64,000 bases of DNA from Selaginella moellendorffii (taxonomy: Eukaryota > Streptophyta > Lycopodiopsida > Selaginellales > Selaginellaceae): assembly GCF_000143415.4 (NCBI RefSeq), contig NW_003314315.1:372001-436000 (forward strand). The letters are read 5' to 3'. The notes beneath the pieces were generated by a model. The model had not been told where the DNA came from and ran no database searches. It saw nothing but the letters and a program-made list of their open reading frames with translations. This document shows positions 47,097 to 58,010 of the stretch, piece by piece. Each line of letters starts with the position of its first letter. The stretch's first letter is position 1. Position numbers and translations under genes: made by a program.

Positions 47097-48032
47097 TCAC
47101 TTCTTTAGTGGAGCAAAGAGCTTGGAAATCTCTCCACTTTCGGCCAGTTCGCTCATCACGTCAGCTCCACCAACAAATTCACCCTTGACGAAGACTTGCG
47201 GGATCGTCGGCCACTGGCTGTAAGACTTGATGGCTTCTCTCACACCAGAGTTGTGTTCTTCGTCCAAAACGTTCACTGTCTCATAGTCCACGCCTTGCTG
47301 CTCGAGGATGGTGAGCACCCGGTGAGAGAAGCCACACTGTGGAGCGGTCCTGGAGCCTTTGATGAAGGCGACGACGTTGTGGGTCTTGACGACGATGCCG
47401 ATGAGCTCCTCGAGCGTGATGGTCAGCTCCTTGTCCCGCGATGGCTTCATCTTTAGATCGTTCTTGGCTTTCTTCTTTGCAGTCCAGGTGGTGTTCCCGG
47501 GAGAGTTTCCACTGGGAACACTGCCAGTAGCTTTGATGTGCTCTTCCACCCAAGCTTGCCATGCCTGCTTAAGTTCTTCTCTATTCGCGCTCTCCACCAC
47601 AGCCACCTAAAGGACGAGAAACAATGAAGAAAGATTTACAAAGAATGGATGAAGGATTACCTTGACAGCGCCACAGAGCTCTGGCAAATCCCTGGCATGG
47701 CCCTGGACACTCGTAGAAATCCTCCTAGACATCCCTACGAACTGGAGCTCGCCTTGCTTGTCATAGATCGCATAGACTCCTTGCGCGGCAGGGATCTTGC
47801 TAAGCTCTTCCGGAACGATGCTCGAGCTCTCTACCTCCGAAAGCTTTCTAACGCTGCTACACACGATATTTCTAGCGATTCTCCTCGGATTCTTGCTGCG
47901 AATTCCGGCACTAGCGCTAAATCTCAAGCCAAGAACCTGTTTCTCGCCAATGCTGTGCGCGCTGCGCCGAGGTGCCGGAGAGACGATGCCTGGGACGCAA
48001 TGCGAGAGGAAACCGATCGAGCCGGCCGCCAT
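47097..48032 (-). CDS. GRXS16: Chloroplast monothiol glutaredoxin with N-terminal GIY-YIG-like domain
   Basis: Exons 48032-47661 and 47606-47097 join in phase to 293 residues. A serine- and arginine-rich transit peptide occupies the first 60 or so. The domain that follows (IPAAQGVYAIYDKQGELQFV) is the GIY-YIG-like fold unique to plant GRXS16. The C-terminal glutaredoxin domain has the CGFS active site at C215, then VNVLDEE, WPTIPQVFVKGEFVGGADVM. Such proteins carry or deliver iron-sulphur clusters in plastids and react with redox signals. The start is 64 nt from that of the divergent PPR gene. Confidence 0.95.
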
Positions 48033-48096
48033 TTTGGCTCTTCTCTAGCTCAAGAACCCTAACAAAATATTTTGATGGGCATTTGGATAGCTCGCT
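48033..48096. promoter_or_regulatory. Shared 64-nt interval between divergent start codons
   Basis: The GRXS16 and PPR starts are separated by only 64 nt, so core promoter elements must overlap transcribed or coding sequence of the partner. No TATA box is seen. Both products are predicted organelle proteins, so joint control is plausible but inferred. Confidence 0.45.
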
Positions 48097-50016
48097 ATGG
48101 CAGCGCGTTGTGGAGACGCTGCTAGGGTTTGTAGCGTCGCGGAATCGGCCGCATTCTACCAGGTACGCCTCCCGCGATCGCCTCTCAACGTCCGGTTCTC
48201 GATTGGATGGGACAGTACTACCCGGTCGATCGCGAAAGCCACGACCAGGACGAAGCTACTGGTTCCAGCCGCGACAAAGGTCCGCCGGAAGAAGCCAGTG
48301 GATGAAGCACAGGATCAAGGATTTTTCCAATTCGATGCCAGGAGCCAAGTGGAAGCTCCACTGGGAGCTCCAGCGGTGGAAGAGGACGAATCACAGGAGC
48401 TTGATCTCACAGCCCAGGCAGAGGCCATTGCATCGTCCCTCGATCGAAATGGCGTCGTGGAAACTGTGAGATTTCTCGACGGTGCTTCGCTGTCGCCCAT
48501 CCTCGTCGGTCCAGTGCTCAAGAGAACAAAGAGGTGTGAGGCCGCGCTAGAGTTTTTCCAGTGGTGCCGACAGCAGGATGGCTTCAAGCACAGCCTCTAC
48601 AACTACAACTCGATGCTGGCTTCGATGGTGGTGAGCAAGAGCGTGGCTCTCGAGAAGATCTACTCGCAGATGCTAGAAGATGGTGTTGTTCCAGACCGGG
48701 ATAGCTACAATCTCTTGGTGAGAGGGTTGACCAAGCTGAGCAGCGTGGATCAAGCTCGGGCGATGCTGAGCACGATGGTGGGCGAAGGCTACGATCCAGA
48801 CGTGGTGACTTGCGGGCTCTTGGTGGACAAGTTTTGCGAGATGAAGAGAGTTGGCGAAGTTTGCGAGCTCTTCCAGGAGCTCGAGAGCAATGGTGTTGCC
48901 GTGGGGATGCTGGCCTACAACGCCATCCTCAAGGCTCTCATGTGCTCGGGAGACTTCGATGGAGGATTCAAGTTCTCGGACATAGCCGTCGGCGATGGCT
49001 CCCTCCCTCACGTCCTGGCTTACAAGACGATGCTCGACTGCCTCATCAAGACCGGAAAAACTCGCGAGGCCTCCGAGGTTGTGGGAGAGATGATAAAGAA
49101 GAGCGTCCCCGACGGGATGACTTACACGGCGCTCATCAGCGTCCTCTGCAAGCACAACCGGGCCGACGATGCGATGAAGGTGTTCGACATCATGGTGGAG
49201 AAGGAAATCGTCCCAAACTTGGACGTCTACACTTCGCTCCTGGCCGCGCACTGCCGGACGAGAAAACTGGACGGAGCTTACAGATTGTTCGTGGAGATGA
49301 TCCAACGAGGCTACGGTCCAAGCGCCAGCACGTATGGTCTGCTCCTGCGCTGCCTTTGCAATGGTGGAAGATCTTACCTCGCCTACGACATCCACTCGTC
49401 AATGCGATCTCGCGGCCATGTCCCGGACGAGAACACTTACGCGTCTCTCATCTATGGCTGCTGCATGGCCGGGAGGATCACCGAGGCCAAAGTTCTGTTC
49501 AAGGAAGTTCTAGAGGGCGAGAAAGCCCTGCTCGACGCCGGGATCTACAACGTCCTCATCGAGGGTCTTTGCCGGGCTTCCAAGGTGGAGGAAGCGCTCG
49601 AAGTCACGGCAGGGATGGTGGACAAGGGGTGCATTCCAACGCTCCAGACTTACAACGCGCTCATCATGGGCTTCTTCAAGGCCAACGAGGTGGACAAGGC
49701 GCTGCAGCTCTTCCGGGTGATGGAGGAGAAGGGATTCTCGCCAAACACGATGATCTACAGTACTTTCATCGATGGGCTGTGCAAGGTGGGCAAGATCAAC
49801 GAGGCGCACGAGTTCTTCCAGCAATCCGTGGAGCGAGGCTGCGTCCCGGACAACGTCACTTACAACGCTTTGATCCGGGGCTTGTTTGGAGCAAACAGGA
49901 TGGACGAGGCTCACAGGCTCTACCGGGAGATGGGAGAGAGGGGCTACATTGCCGATCGATCGCTAAGAACTCTGGCATTCCAACGCTCGCGAGAAGAACA
50001 AAGCTTTCACAGTTAG
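48097..50016 (+). CDS. P-class PPR protein, organelle-targeted
   Basis: One exon encodes 639 residues. The first 70 are arginine- and serine-rich, a likely organelle presequence. After an acidic linker come about a dozen canonical 35-residue P repeats (DRDSYNLLVRGLTKLSSVDQ, DGMTYTALISVLCKHNRADD, NTMIYSTFIDGLCKVGKINE, DNVTYNALIRGLFGANRMDE). There are no E or DYW domains, so it should act in organelle RNA stability, processing or translation and not directly in editing. A frame of 429 codons overlapping it in another phase is a shadow. Confidence 0.94.
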   Translation: MAARCGDAARVCSVAESAAFYQVRLPRSPLNVRFSIGWDSTTRSIAKATTRTKLLVPAATKVRRKKPVDEAQDQGFFQFDARSQVEAPLGAPAVEEDESQELDLTAQAEAIASSLDRNGVVETVRFLDGASLSPILVGPVLKRTKRCEAALEFFQWCRQQDGFKHSLYNYNSMLASMVVSKSVALEKIYSQMLEDGVVPDRDSYNLLVRGLTKLSSVDQARAMLSTMVGEGYDPDVVTCGLLVDKFCEMKRVGEVCELFQELESNGVAVGMLAYNAILKALMCSGDFDGGFKFSDIAVGDGSLPHVLAYKTMLDCLIKTGKTREASEVVGEMIKKSVPDGMTYTALISVLCKHNRADDAMKVFDIMVEKEIVPNLDVYTSLLAAHCRTRKLDGAYRLFVEMIQRGYGPSASTYGLLLRCLCNGGRSYLAYDIHSSMRSRGHVPDENTYASLIYGCCMAGRITEAKVLFKEVLEGEKALLDAGIYNVLIEGLCRASKVEEALEVTAGMVDKGCIPTLQTYNALIMGFFKANEVDKALQLFRVMEEKGFSPNTMIYSTFIDGLCKVGKINEAHEFFQQSVERGCVPDNVTYNALIRGLFGANRMDEAHRLYREMGERGYIADRSLRTLAFQRSREEQSFHS

Positions 50017-50139
50017 ACGAAGATTTAAATATACCACGTGACCGGAGAATATTCTCTAGGGTTTATGTGAAGAGCCCTAATTTGATGGATCGGATCTAAG
50101 CGGAGGTGTGTCGCTTCTTCTAGCTCTGGATCGACCGCG

Positions 50140-51602
50140 ATGAATCTGCGAATCTATGATCACGCGCAGATTGCGCAGCGGAGGCTCCTGGAGCGAGAAC
50201 AGGTAGGCGTTTTAGCTCGTTTCTGGTTGTGATTGAGACTGTGGTGTGCTCCAGGCGTATGCGGAATCCGTGGCGGATGATCTTGGCGAGGAGCTGAGCT
50301 TGCCTGGAGAGAATGCGGCCGGCAGGGGCGGGGAGAGCGAGGAAATCGAGCAAGCGTCGGTGAACACGCAGATCTCCGATTCGAATGTCGGGTTTCGGCT
50401 CTTGCAAAAAATGGGATGGAAGGGAAAGGGGCTTGGGAAAGACGAACAAGGTACTTGTATTCCTCTTCTTTCTTCCAGACTAGATTTTCTTGCGCTTCTT
50501 CAAACAGGGATAGTGGAGCCAATCCGAGCTGACAGCCGAGATCCAAAGCTTGGAGTTGGGAAGCAAGAGGAGGATGATTTCTACACGGCCGAGGCGAGCA
50601 TCCATCGGAAGAAGATGGAGTCGGAAACATCGGAAAACGATGAAGAGACTGCGAAGAAACGCGAGGTATGCCAAAAACTCTCTTTGCTTTTCGTTCACTT
50701 TGTTAGTTTCTCGGTCCCGATTGAGTGTCCGTAGCTCTAGCTGTTTGCTTTGTTTTTGGAGGATGCCTTTTGAAAGTAAAGTGCATGGGGGGGATTTTTT
50801 TTTGTGGAAAGGAATGAGGAATGAGGTCTGGGCGTTACTGGTTCGAGCTTTATTACCATGGTGGCCTCTCGGCTCCGTGGCCATGCTGAAAACGTTTAGG
50901 TGGAGGCAGAGCGCGAGCTCAAGATCCAGAGCGAAGTCAAGGAGATCCGCAAGGTGTTTTTCTGCGAGCTTTGCAACAAGCAGTACAAGTTCGCAGTGGA
51001 GTTTGAGACGCATCTCAGCTCCTACGATCACAATCATCGAAAGGCAAGCCTTGGTTCTTCGTTTGTCTTGGATTCCGTGCCATCTAACTAGCGGTGTGGC
51101 GTTTGATCACTCGCAGCGATTTAAAGAGATGAGGGACCTACACTCTAGCCGGGACCGCGACGATCGCCAGAAGCGTGAACAGCTCAGGCTTGACAAGGAG
51201 ATGGCGAAGCGACAGTGAGTGTTCTCCCCCCTTGATTGTGGTGGTCCTCGAGAGCTTTATGATTGACGCGTCTCTCTTTTTCCAGAGCCGAGGCTCAACG
51301 CCAGCAGCAAGAGCAACAATCCGACGCTGCGAAAGTCATCGACGCTCCCCCTCCAGACTCTACAGCAGTCTCTACAGCAATCTCTACAGCAGCGGCAGCA
51401 CCAGTGCCTGGAACAGTGAAGTTTGGATTCTCATCCAGAGCAATCTCGACAAAGGTATGCGTTTCTTCTTCTCAAAATTTTTTTTTTCTCTTTAGCGAGA
51501 CAAAGTCTCCTCTCTTTGAAGGTTCTACCGGATGGCGCTGCAGCGAAAAAGCTCAAAGTCTTCGCCAAAGTTCCATCCGTCTTTGGTGAAGATAGCGACT
51601 GA
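50140..51602 (+). CDS. G-patch and C2H2 zinc-finger protein, probable pre-mRNA processing factor
   Basis: Exons: 50140-50202, 50255-50450, 50508-50665, 50900-51043, 51117-51214, 51286-51454 and 51522-51602, giving 302 residues. The G-patch (NVGFRLLQKMGWKGKGLGKD) lies near residues 60-80. The zinc finger is C-x2-C-x12-H-x5-H (CELCNKQY to HNHRK), a type found in RNA-binding proteins. It is followed by a highly charged helix (SRDRDDRQKREQLRLDKEM). G-patch proteins usually activate DEAH helicases. The architecture matches plant and animal GPATCH8-like proteins. The intron at 51044-51116 has a GC donor (AAG|GCAAGC). A nearby GT would bring in a stop. Confidence 0.9.
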
Positions 51603-51970
51603 GAAGAAGCGTTTTTCTTTTCTCCCCGTGTATATTGTCAAAAGTTGTACGTAATGGGACGTGTGACTATACCGTGCGATTTCGTGTGGACTCCATGACC
51701 ACTTTTGGCGCCAAGCGTCCTAGGGCTTTAGACCTTTGCCCCGTGATCCAGGGCGGCCGTGTAGGGGAGATAGCGAGATCCTAGCTCCGCGCTTCTAGGT
51801 TTGTGGCAGCGATTTCGATACGGCATTGGGATAGAGTGATGGATTTGCCGTGCGCGAGCCGGGATTTCGCAATGGCCGAGTGACGGCGCGCAGATCTTGG
51901 CCAGGAATCTCAGGCGGATCTTGGCCAGGAATCTCAGCCAGATCTTGGCCAGTGGAATCGGCAGCGCGCG

Positions 51971-54181
51971 ATGGAAGATCATCGGCTGCCTACGAAGATC
52001 GCGAAATGGATCTTCAAGCACGGCCAGTGCAACGGGTCGGCTGTGGTGTCGCCATTGCCAGTAGATGGGAATTCCGGGGAAGAGCTGAGTCGCCGGGCTC
52101 GCAGAAGGCTTGGCAAGCGAGGCGAGGAGAAGCTTATAGGGATCCTTGGAGCTGAGAATCACGAAGAACGGCGGCAAATCAGAGCTTTCTTGGCGCAGCA
52201 GCGCGTTAGAGACGATGATATGGACACAACCGATGAGAGCTCCGAGTTTGATCGGCTAGAGCGGAGAAGCCCGCTCCATGCTGCCTTCAGGCCTAGAGCT
52301 CCAGTCAGAAGCGGTGGAACTACTCCTCCTCGATTTTCCAGGCCAGCTTTCCAGCGTCAAGAAGGTTTCTCCAGTGCCACTACTAGCAGCAGCTATACAA
52401 GGAGTGACTTGTCGAGTGTTCTTCAGTACGAGAGAACGCCGCCATTGTCACCCTCGAGCGTCTACTCGGGTCAGTCATCTTCGCCTTCTTCTTACCAACA
52501 TCACAGCCGAGAAAGAGTCCGTGGCAGCCATCTCCAATCGCTTTTGTGTCCTCGGCCACTTCCTCTATATCCTTCGAACCAGCGGCAGCAGTTCCATCAT
52601 TCCAGGGGGTATCCAGGGACTCCCAGGAACGTCTTCACGAACCACCTTTACTCTCCAGTTGGTACTGCTGGCTCTGACGAGGAAGGGATTTTTGCAAGGG
52701 CGTACCAAGATCCTCCGAGGCGTTCTGACGAGGAAGGGATTTTTGCAAGGGCGTACCAAGATCCTCCGAGGCGTTCTTTCACTCAACCAGCCAGGCCATC
52801 GGTGACTTTCGGATTCTCGGAGCCCCAGTCTCCCTACATGTCTCCTCGGATGAACATGACGCATCAGTCTCCATATCCGGCTTACTGTCCCTCACCTCGA
52901 CCGAAAGTCGTCCTCTGCGAGAAGCTCGGCTGTGGTTCTTACTCGGTCGTCTACAGAGGAGAAAACACGTGAGCTTTCCTTCTCTTTCCTCGTGAGACTG
53001 ACTGACGCTTCTTTTCTCGCTCTCTCTTGGATCTATCAGACAAACGGGCCAACAAGTCGCAGTGAAGGTTCTCCATGACGACGAAAGGTTATCACCAAAG
53101 GTGAGCTTACATAGCTGGGAGAGTGGAAAAGCACACTCCACTTGAGCTCTCAATCAATGCAGGAAGTTTCTGTTCTAAGTCGGCTTGATCACGAGCACAT
53201 TGTCAAGTACATCGGGACCACGACACTGGTAAGTTTTACGGTAGACTCCATAACATTTATGGAGTTCTTCTCCAGTTTTGACGTGAGACGCGCCTGACAG
53301 GGAGACGGCAGAGCTGGCATTCTGCTAGAACTCATGAAGTGCTCGCTCGCATCGGTGATAAAGGAGTCGAATGGACTGGACGAAAGTAAACTTCGTGTTT
53401 ACACGCGACAAATTCTCAGTGGACTGGAGTATCTCCATCGCATGAACATCGTTCACAGGTAAAAAAGCTAAGAAGCTCGATGGCGATCTGATTGACGTTT
53501 TCTCTGGACAAGCAGGGATGTCAAGTGTGGAAATATTTTACTGGACCCCAACGGGAAAGCCAAGCTCGCAGATTTTGGTCTTGCAAAGAAGGTAAACAAC
53601 TTATCTCAAGTTGGCTCTTTTTGTTCTTACAGCACAGATGACACCAGATTGATTATTCGGTTGCAAAGTCGTGCAAGGGAACTTTTGTTTACATGGCTCC
53701 AGAGGTTCTCTTGAATTAAAACTGTTTGACACTGATGTGGTCCAAATCGCAGGTTCTCTTGACAGAAGGAACCTACGGTCTCGCCGCGGACGTGTGGAGC
53801 TTGGGATGCACAGTGATCGAAATGGCGTGTGGAAAGCCGCCGTGGAGCGGTTTCGGGGTAAGATCTCTCACTTTCACTTCGTTCTTTCCTCTTTTCTTCT
53901 CGATCCCGGACATAGACTTTTCATCTCTTTAGCTCTGAGTTCCTTGGGAACTAGAGATTTAGCGTAGTGAAATCTTGGGACTAACTTTAAGCTGGAACTT
54001 TGGATCGCAGATGATGCCATTCTACGAGAGAATGAGAGACGGCTGCTCCCCACCGATTCCTCCCAAGATGAGCACCGAGGCCGTGAGTTTCATCAACCTC
54101 TGCCTGACCAGAGACCCGAGACGAAGACCTAGCGCTGCGGCACTGCTATCGCATTCCTTCTTCCAAAAGTGTAAAATATGA
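51971..54181 (+). CDS. MEKK-type MAP kinase kinase kinase
   Basis: Exons: 51971-52968, 53040-53100, 53163-53228, 53301-53458, 53516-53591, 53648-53704, 53753-53857 and 54011-54181, giving 563 residues. The first 315 are a serine- and proline-rich regulatory region. The kinase domain has a glycine loop ([12 protein letters not shown]), VAVK with K342, VHRDVKCGN with D429, DFG at 447-449, and GTFVYMAPE with DVWSLGC downstream. Plant MEKKs activate MAPK cascades in stress and development. The regulatory part carries a perfect in-frame 51-nt tandem duplication at 52673-52774 ([17 protein letters not shown] twice). Between PPWSGFG and MMPFYERM the chain is shorter than in relatives, so the last intron (53858-54010) may hold a skipped exon. 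Confidence 0.92.
52673..52774 (+). repeat. 51-nt perfect tandem duplication inside the MAP3K gene
   Basis: Two identical 51-nt units (52673-52723, 52724-52774) encode the same 17 residues twice in frame. The perfect identity shows it is young. Confidence 0.95.
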
Positions 54182-54633
54182 AATAATAAAACCTCCAACT
54201 CCCTCAAATTACAGGAATGTTCTATAAGATTCTTGCCACGTGGCAGTGGAGGTGTTATCTAGGCACCGGCATGGACTGAAGCTCCATTAGAAAACGAAGC
54301 CCTTGCTCGACGCGGGTTTCGATTGGGTCAAGCGCGAGCGCGCGTCGATTGCCGCCGGCTACGCGGTGGATCTCTCCTCGTGGCTACATTTTCCAGTGAA
54401 ATATCGGCAAATCTCGCGCGGCGATGCGGCAGGGATGCCACATTTCGTCCGTTCCCAGCGCCATCCATCAGCGGCAGCTTGTTCTTGAGCCCCGAGCAGG
54501 GATCGGACTGGGGTTCTAACAGGTTTGGCGGGATTCTCTAGCAGCCTCTGGTTCTTGATCTCTGGCGTTGGAAGCGTAGCAGATTTTCAAGAGGTTTAGA
54601 GAGATTTGTGGTGGGGTGGGACATTCAAGCGCC
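54182..54633. other. Intergenic, no gene seen
   Basis: This is the 3' flank of the MAP3K gene and the leader of the phosphatase gene. Short frames here have no domain. Confidence 0.45.
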
Positions 54634-55858
54634 ATGGCTGGCCAGATCAGGGCTGTTTGCTTCCCTCTGTTTAGATTCCATCTACACGACTGGCTCGCGA
54701 TAATTTTTCTTCTGGGCATGGAGGCGCTGCTGCTTGTCATCCATCCCTTCAAGAGATACATTGGCGAGCCGATGATCGACGACTATAAGTTCCCTTTCAA
54801 TAACAACACTATCCCCGTTGCCGCTGTTCCGGTAAGCTCGCGTGTCTCCTTAGAGACTAGGTCTTCTGAAAGATTCTTTGCTTCACAGGTCATAGCTCTC
54901 GTCATTCCGTTGATCTTTATCATTGGGTACTACATCCGGAATAGAGACTTGCGGGATTTGCACTACGGCTTTCTCGGTAAGCTTATTTTTCTTTCATCTC
55001 TCTCTCGAACCAAGAGAAGAGCTCGGACTAAGTAAACTATGTTGTTCTTGTTTTTTTACTACAGGCTTGCTTTTCGCGGTGCTTATTACTGCTGTTCTTA
55101 CTGATGCGATCAAAGACGCAGTTGGACGTCCAAGGCCTGATTTCTTCTGGCGGTGTTTTCCAGATGGCATACCGGTAAGTCCTGCTAGACAACCAAACGT
55201 GGATCTTACTCGTGAAGTGCTCCACAGTTATACACGACGAAAACTCGGGAAGTTATGTGCACTGGTGACAAAGCCGACATACGTGAAGGCTACAAAAGTT
55301 TTCCAAGTGGCCACACATCATGTAAGGCATCTTTGTCTTGCGATCGCCTTGCGTGCTTATTAATCCTTTCTACAGGGTCTTTTGCAGGGTTGGGGTATCT
55401 TTCCCTCTATCTCGCGGGAAAGATATGTGCGTTCGATCGCCAGGGTCGTGTTGCCAAGCTGATCATTGTCGTCGTCCCGTTGCTCGGTGCAACGTTGGTT
55501 GGCATATCACGCGTCGATGACTATTGGCACCATTGGCAAGACGTGTTTGCCGGGGCTATCATAGGTACACTGTGTTCTACTTGGTTTTTTTTCTTTTCTT
55601 TTTGTGCTTGATTCTGTTGCATTCTACAGGCCTGACTATGGCACATATTTGCTACAGACAACACTTTCCTAGTGTGTACGATGAATACAGTAAGTTTCGA
55701 TTTCCGAGTGTTTGCAAACGTAGATTCTTATCGTGGCATCTCCAGGCTTTTCTCCATATCCCGAGAGACGCGCTCCGGCCGACTGGCCACCACCACGAGC
55801 TAACGGTAGCGTTAGAGATCTAGAGAACGGGAGAGATGTGGAGATCTCCAGATTATAG
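54634..55858 (+). CDS. Lipid phosphate phosphatase (PAP2 family)
   Basis: Exons: 54634-54831, 54889-54976, 55065-55174, 55228-55321, 55376-55564, 55630-55689 and 55746-55858, giving 283 residues. Six hydrophobic segments surround the three phosphatase motifs: K112-x6-RP (KDAVGRPRP), FPSGHTS at 157-163, and SRVDDYWHH at 208-216, with the catalytic histidines H161 and H215. The N-terminal [19 protein letters not shown] and [11 protein letters not shown] match plant LPPs, which turn phosphatidic acid or diacylglycerol pyrophosphate into diacylglycerol in ER or plasma membrane. The proline-rich C-tail ends DVEISRL. Confidence 0.94.
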
Positions 55859-56504
55859 CTGCGACTGTGATGGGTGTATACTCTGCTGGTATGCGTTTAA
55901 ATTATCAACTTTTTTTTTTTTTTTTTGAGCCCAAGCACTCTCGCTCGGTTGTAAAGCAGTGACATGACATACGCACTTTGTGTCACCTCAGACCCTGCTT
56001 GTTGGACGAGTCTTCCTCAAGAATTCCTCTTCCTCGGGGTGGGGCTCGCCGCCGCTGGATCAAAGATTCCAAACGCCACCGGAAGCGAAGTAAGGGCTTC
56101 TCCAACTTTTCCTGTAGCGCTTTCCTAAAGCAAAAGTTTTTATCCTCGCAGGACTTTCTCAAACAAGATTGTGGTCTATGGGCATATGCAATGATCAAAG
56201 TTGTCTGTGACTAGATAGTCTGGTTGGATTGATAATATGAACAAGAATTTGTAGTCTGATTGCATTGCTTGATTGGTGGTTGTATACAAATCTTGCAGCT
56301 TAGGCAATTGGAACCCGTGTAGTCGTTTTTACATAGATTCATTTTGATTCCCTATAATGCCCTGTTGTAGCATTTTCTTCAAATAAAGCCTCACTATTCA
56401 CTTCAGACAATTGTTATTTTCTTTTCAGCTTAGGTTTGAACAAGAATAGAATTCAGTATTTATTTCAATATAAAAAGTGACCAAGTAACTTCAGAAGCAT
56501 CTTA
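55859..56504. other. Intergenic with a 17-nt T run
   Basis: A T17 run lies at 55910-55926. A 78-codon plus-strand frame (55978-56214) has no domain. Toward 56300 the sequence becomes AT-rich, the start of the AT-rich island that holds the GDSL gene. Confidence 0.45.
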
Positions 56505-57756
56505 TCACGATGATGCTAATTCACTAATGCTGATGGGAGAAACATCACCTGAAGTAGCACCAGTCCACCATCGATCAGCAGCCATACTATTAAATGCATC
56601 GGTTTGGTGAATACCATCCCAAAAGGCATACTTTGTTCTATCCTGACAAAGCCTAGCTCCAGAATTGCAATTCAAAGTATGGGATCCTTGTGGACAACAA
56701 GCACTGGTTGAATCAATGAATCCTGTTTATTCCCAAAATATAAATAATATTAGATTGGTTAATTAAAATAAAACTCACCATAAGATTGTGGATTGTTGTG
56801 AACATCTACCATTAATCCATAAAAATTGGTCATCACAAATTGAGCATCTTTATGAGAATTTCTTAAATTCTCAAGAGCTGATTGTAACATATTATTATAT
56901 ATTTGAGCTCCTTGCTGTGCAACAGATGCACATTGTCCTCCAACCACATTCAATGGAATGCATCCAACAGCACTTAATCCAACTATAACAAATTTTCTAG
57001 CACCCAAATTATATAATGTCTGAAATCAAATAAAAATCATAAAATCAAAAATAAAATTGAAAATAATAATAATCATATTTACCTGGAGTTCATTAACAAA
57101 AGTATTAATAATGGTTTGCTCATCAGATTGTGAAATCCTCCTTGTTCTTTGATACATATTATTAATATCATTGTTTCCTGAGCAAATATAAAAAATAGAT
57201 TTTGCAACAAGAGTAGATGCATTAGATGATCCAATCATTTGAACCATTTTTTGTTTCAAACTCCTAAAGTCATCAATTTGACTTGCAAGAGCTTGTCCTC
57301 CTCCCTTTAAAATCACAAAATTATAAAATTTAAATCAACAAAATTAATAATGTTTACCGTATGAGTTTGTGAAAGGATTCCAGAACCAGCAGAACCAAAA
57401 TTTGCACCTTGAAGAATATTATTTCCAGCTTGGAAATAAGCTGGTGGTAATGGTAATCCCAAATGTAATGCTATAAAACAGAATTATAAAATAACATTCA
57501 ATTATAAAAACAGCAAACACTTACCAATATATTCAACAAGCAAACGACCATTACAAAATCGACTTGCTTGACCTCCAGGAAAATCAATACCATAAGGATA
57601 ACCAACATGAGCATTATCACCCGCATCTACTAGAGAATCCCCAAATGCAAATAAAGCTGGGACAGATGAATTCATTTGCTGAGAAAACACCCTCAAACCA
57701 GAAAACATAGCAAACACAACAAAGAAAAGAAAGAAAAGAAATGCAGAAGTTGCCAT
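56505..57756 (-). CDS. GDSL-type esterase/lipase, in AT-rich sequence
   Basis: Exons: 57756-57525, 57470-57358, 57304-57083, 57019-56779 and 56722-56505, giving 341 residues. A signal peptide (MATSAFLFFLFFVVFAMFSG) precedes block I FAFGDSLVDAGDN with nucleophile S41. Block III is SGNNDINN, and block V is WDGIHQTDAFN with D305 and H308. This set defines plant secreted GDSL lipases acting on cell-wall or cuticle esters. An ATG 21 nt upstream (57777) is an alternative start. Unlike every neighbour, both exons and introns are strongly AT-rich and codons end mostly in A or T. Confidence 0.93.
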
Positions 57757-57802
57757 GTTGCTAAGTGTAAAGAACAATATTTTGTGAGACGAACCCTTCA
57801 GC

Positions 57803-57809
57803 TTTTATA
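57803..57809 (-). promoter_or_regulatory. TATA box candidate of the GDSL gene
   Basis: TATAAAA on the minus strand, 47 nt upstream of the ATG at 57756. Confidence 0.5.
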
Positions 57810-57971
57810 CCACAAAATGTTATAATCTTAGCGATCTATTCCAAGTAAAGAGATATTATATACACGATTACATATTATTAACAAAGTAGGCCCTTTGTAA
57901 ATTTGTTCTGCTGGTATGACGAGCAAAAGTTTTTATCCTACGGTTAAAAAAAACACCTTTTTACGCAGAAG

Positions 57972-57980
57972 TATAAAAAA
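57972..57980 (+). promoter_or_regulatory. TATA box candidate of the small lysine-rich protein gene
   Basis: TATAAAAAA lies 31 nt upstream of the ATG at 58011, so the leader would be very short. Confidence 0.4.
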
Positions 57981-58010
57981 GGGTCGCACTCCTGTAACCC
58001 TCATCATCAA

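Noticed and set aside
48810-50099. 429-codon frame overlapping the P-class PPR gene in another phase
   Set aside because: Arg/Gly-rich out-of-frame reading of PPR repeats.
52278-52805. 175-codon frame inside the MAP3K regulatory region
   Set aside because: Out of phase with the kinase frame, which has conserved domains and spliced exons.
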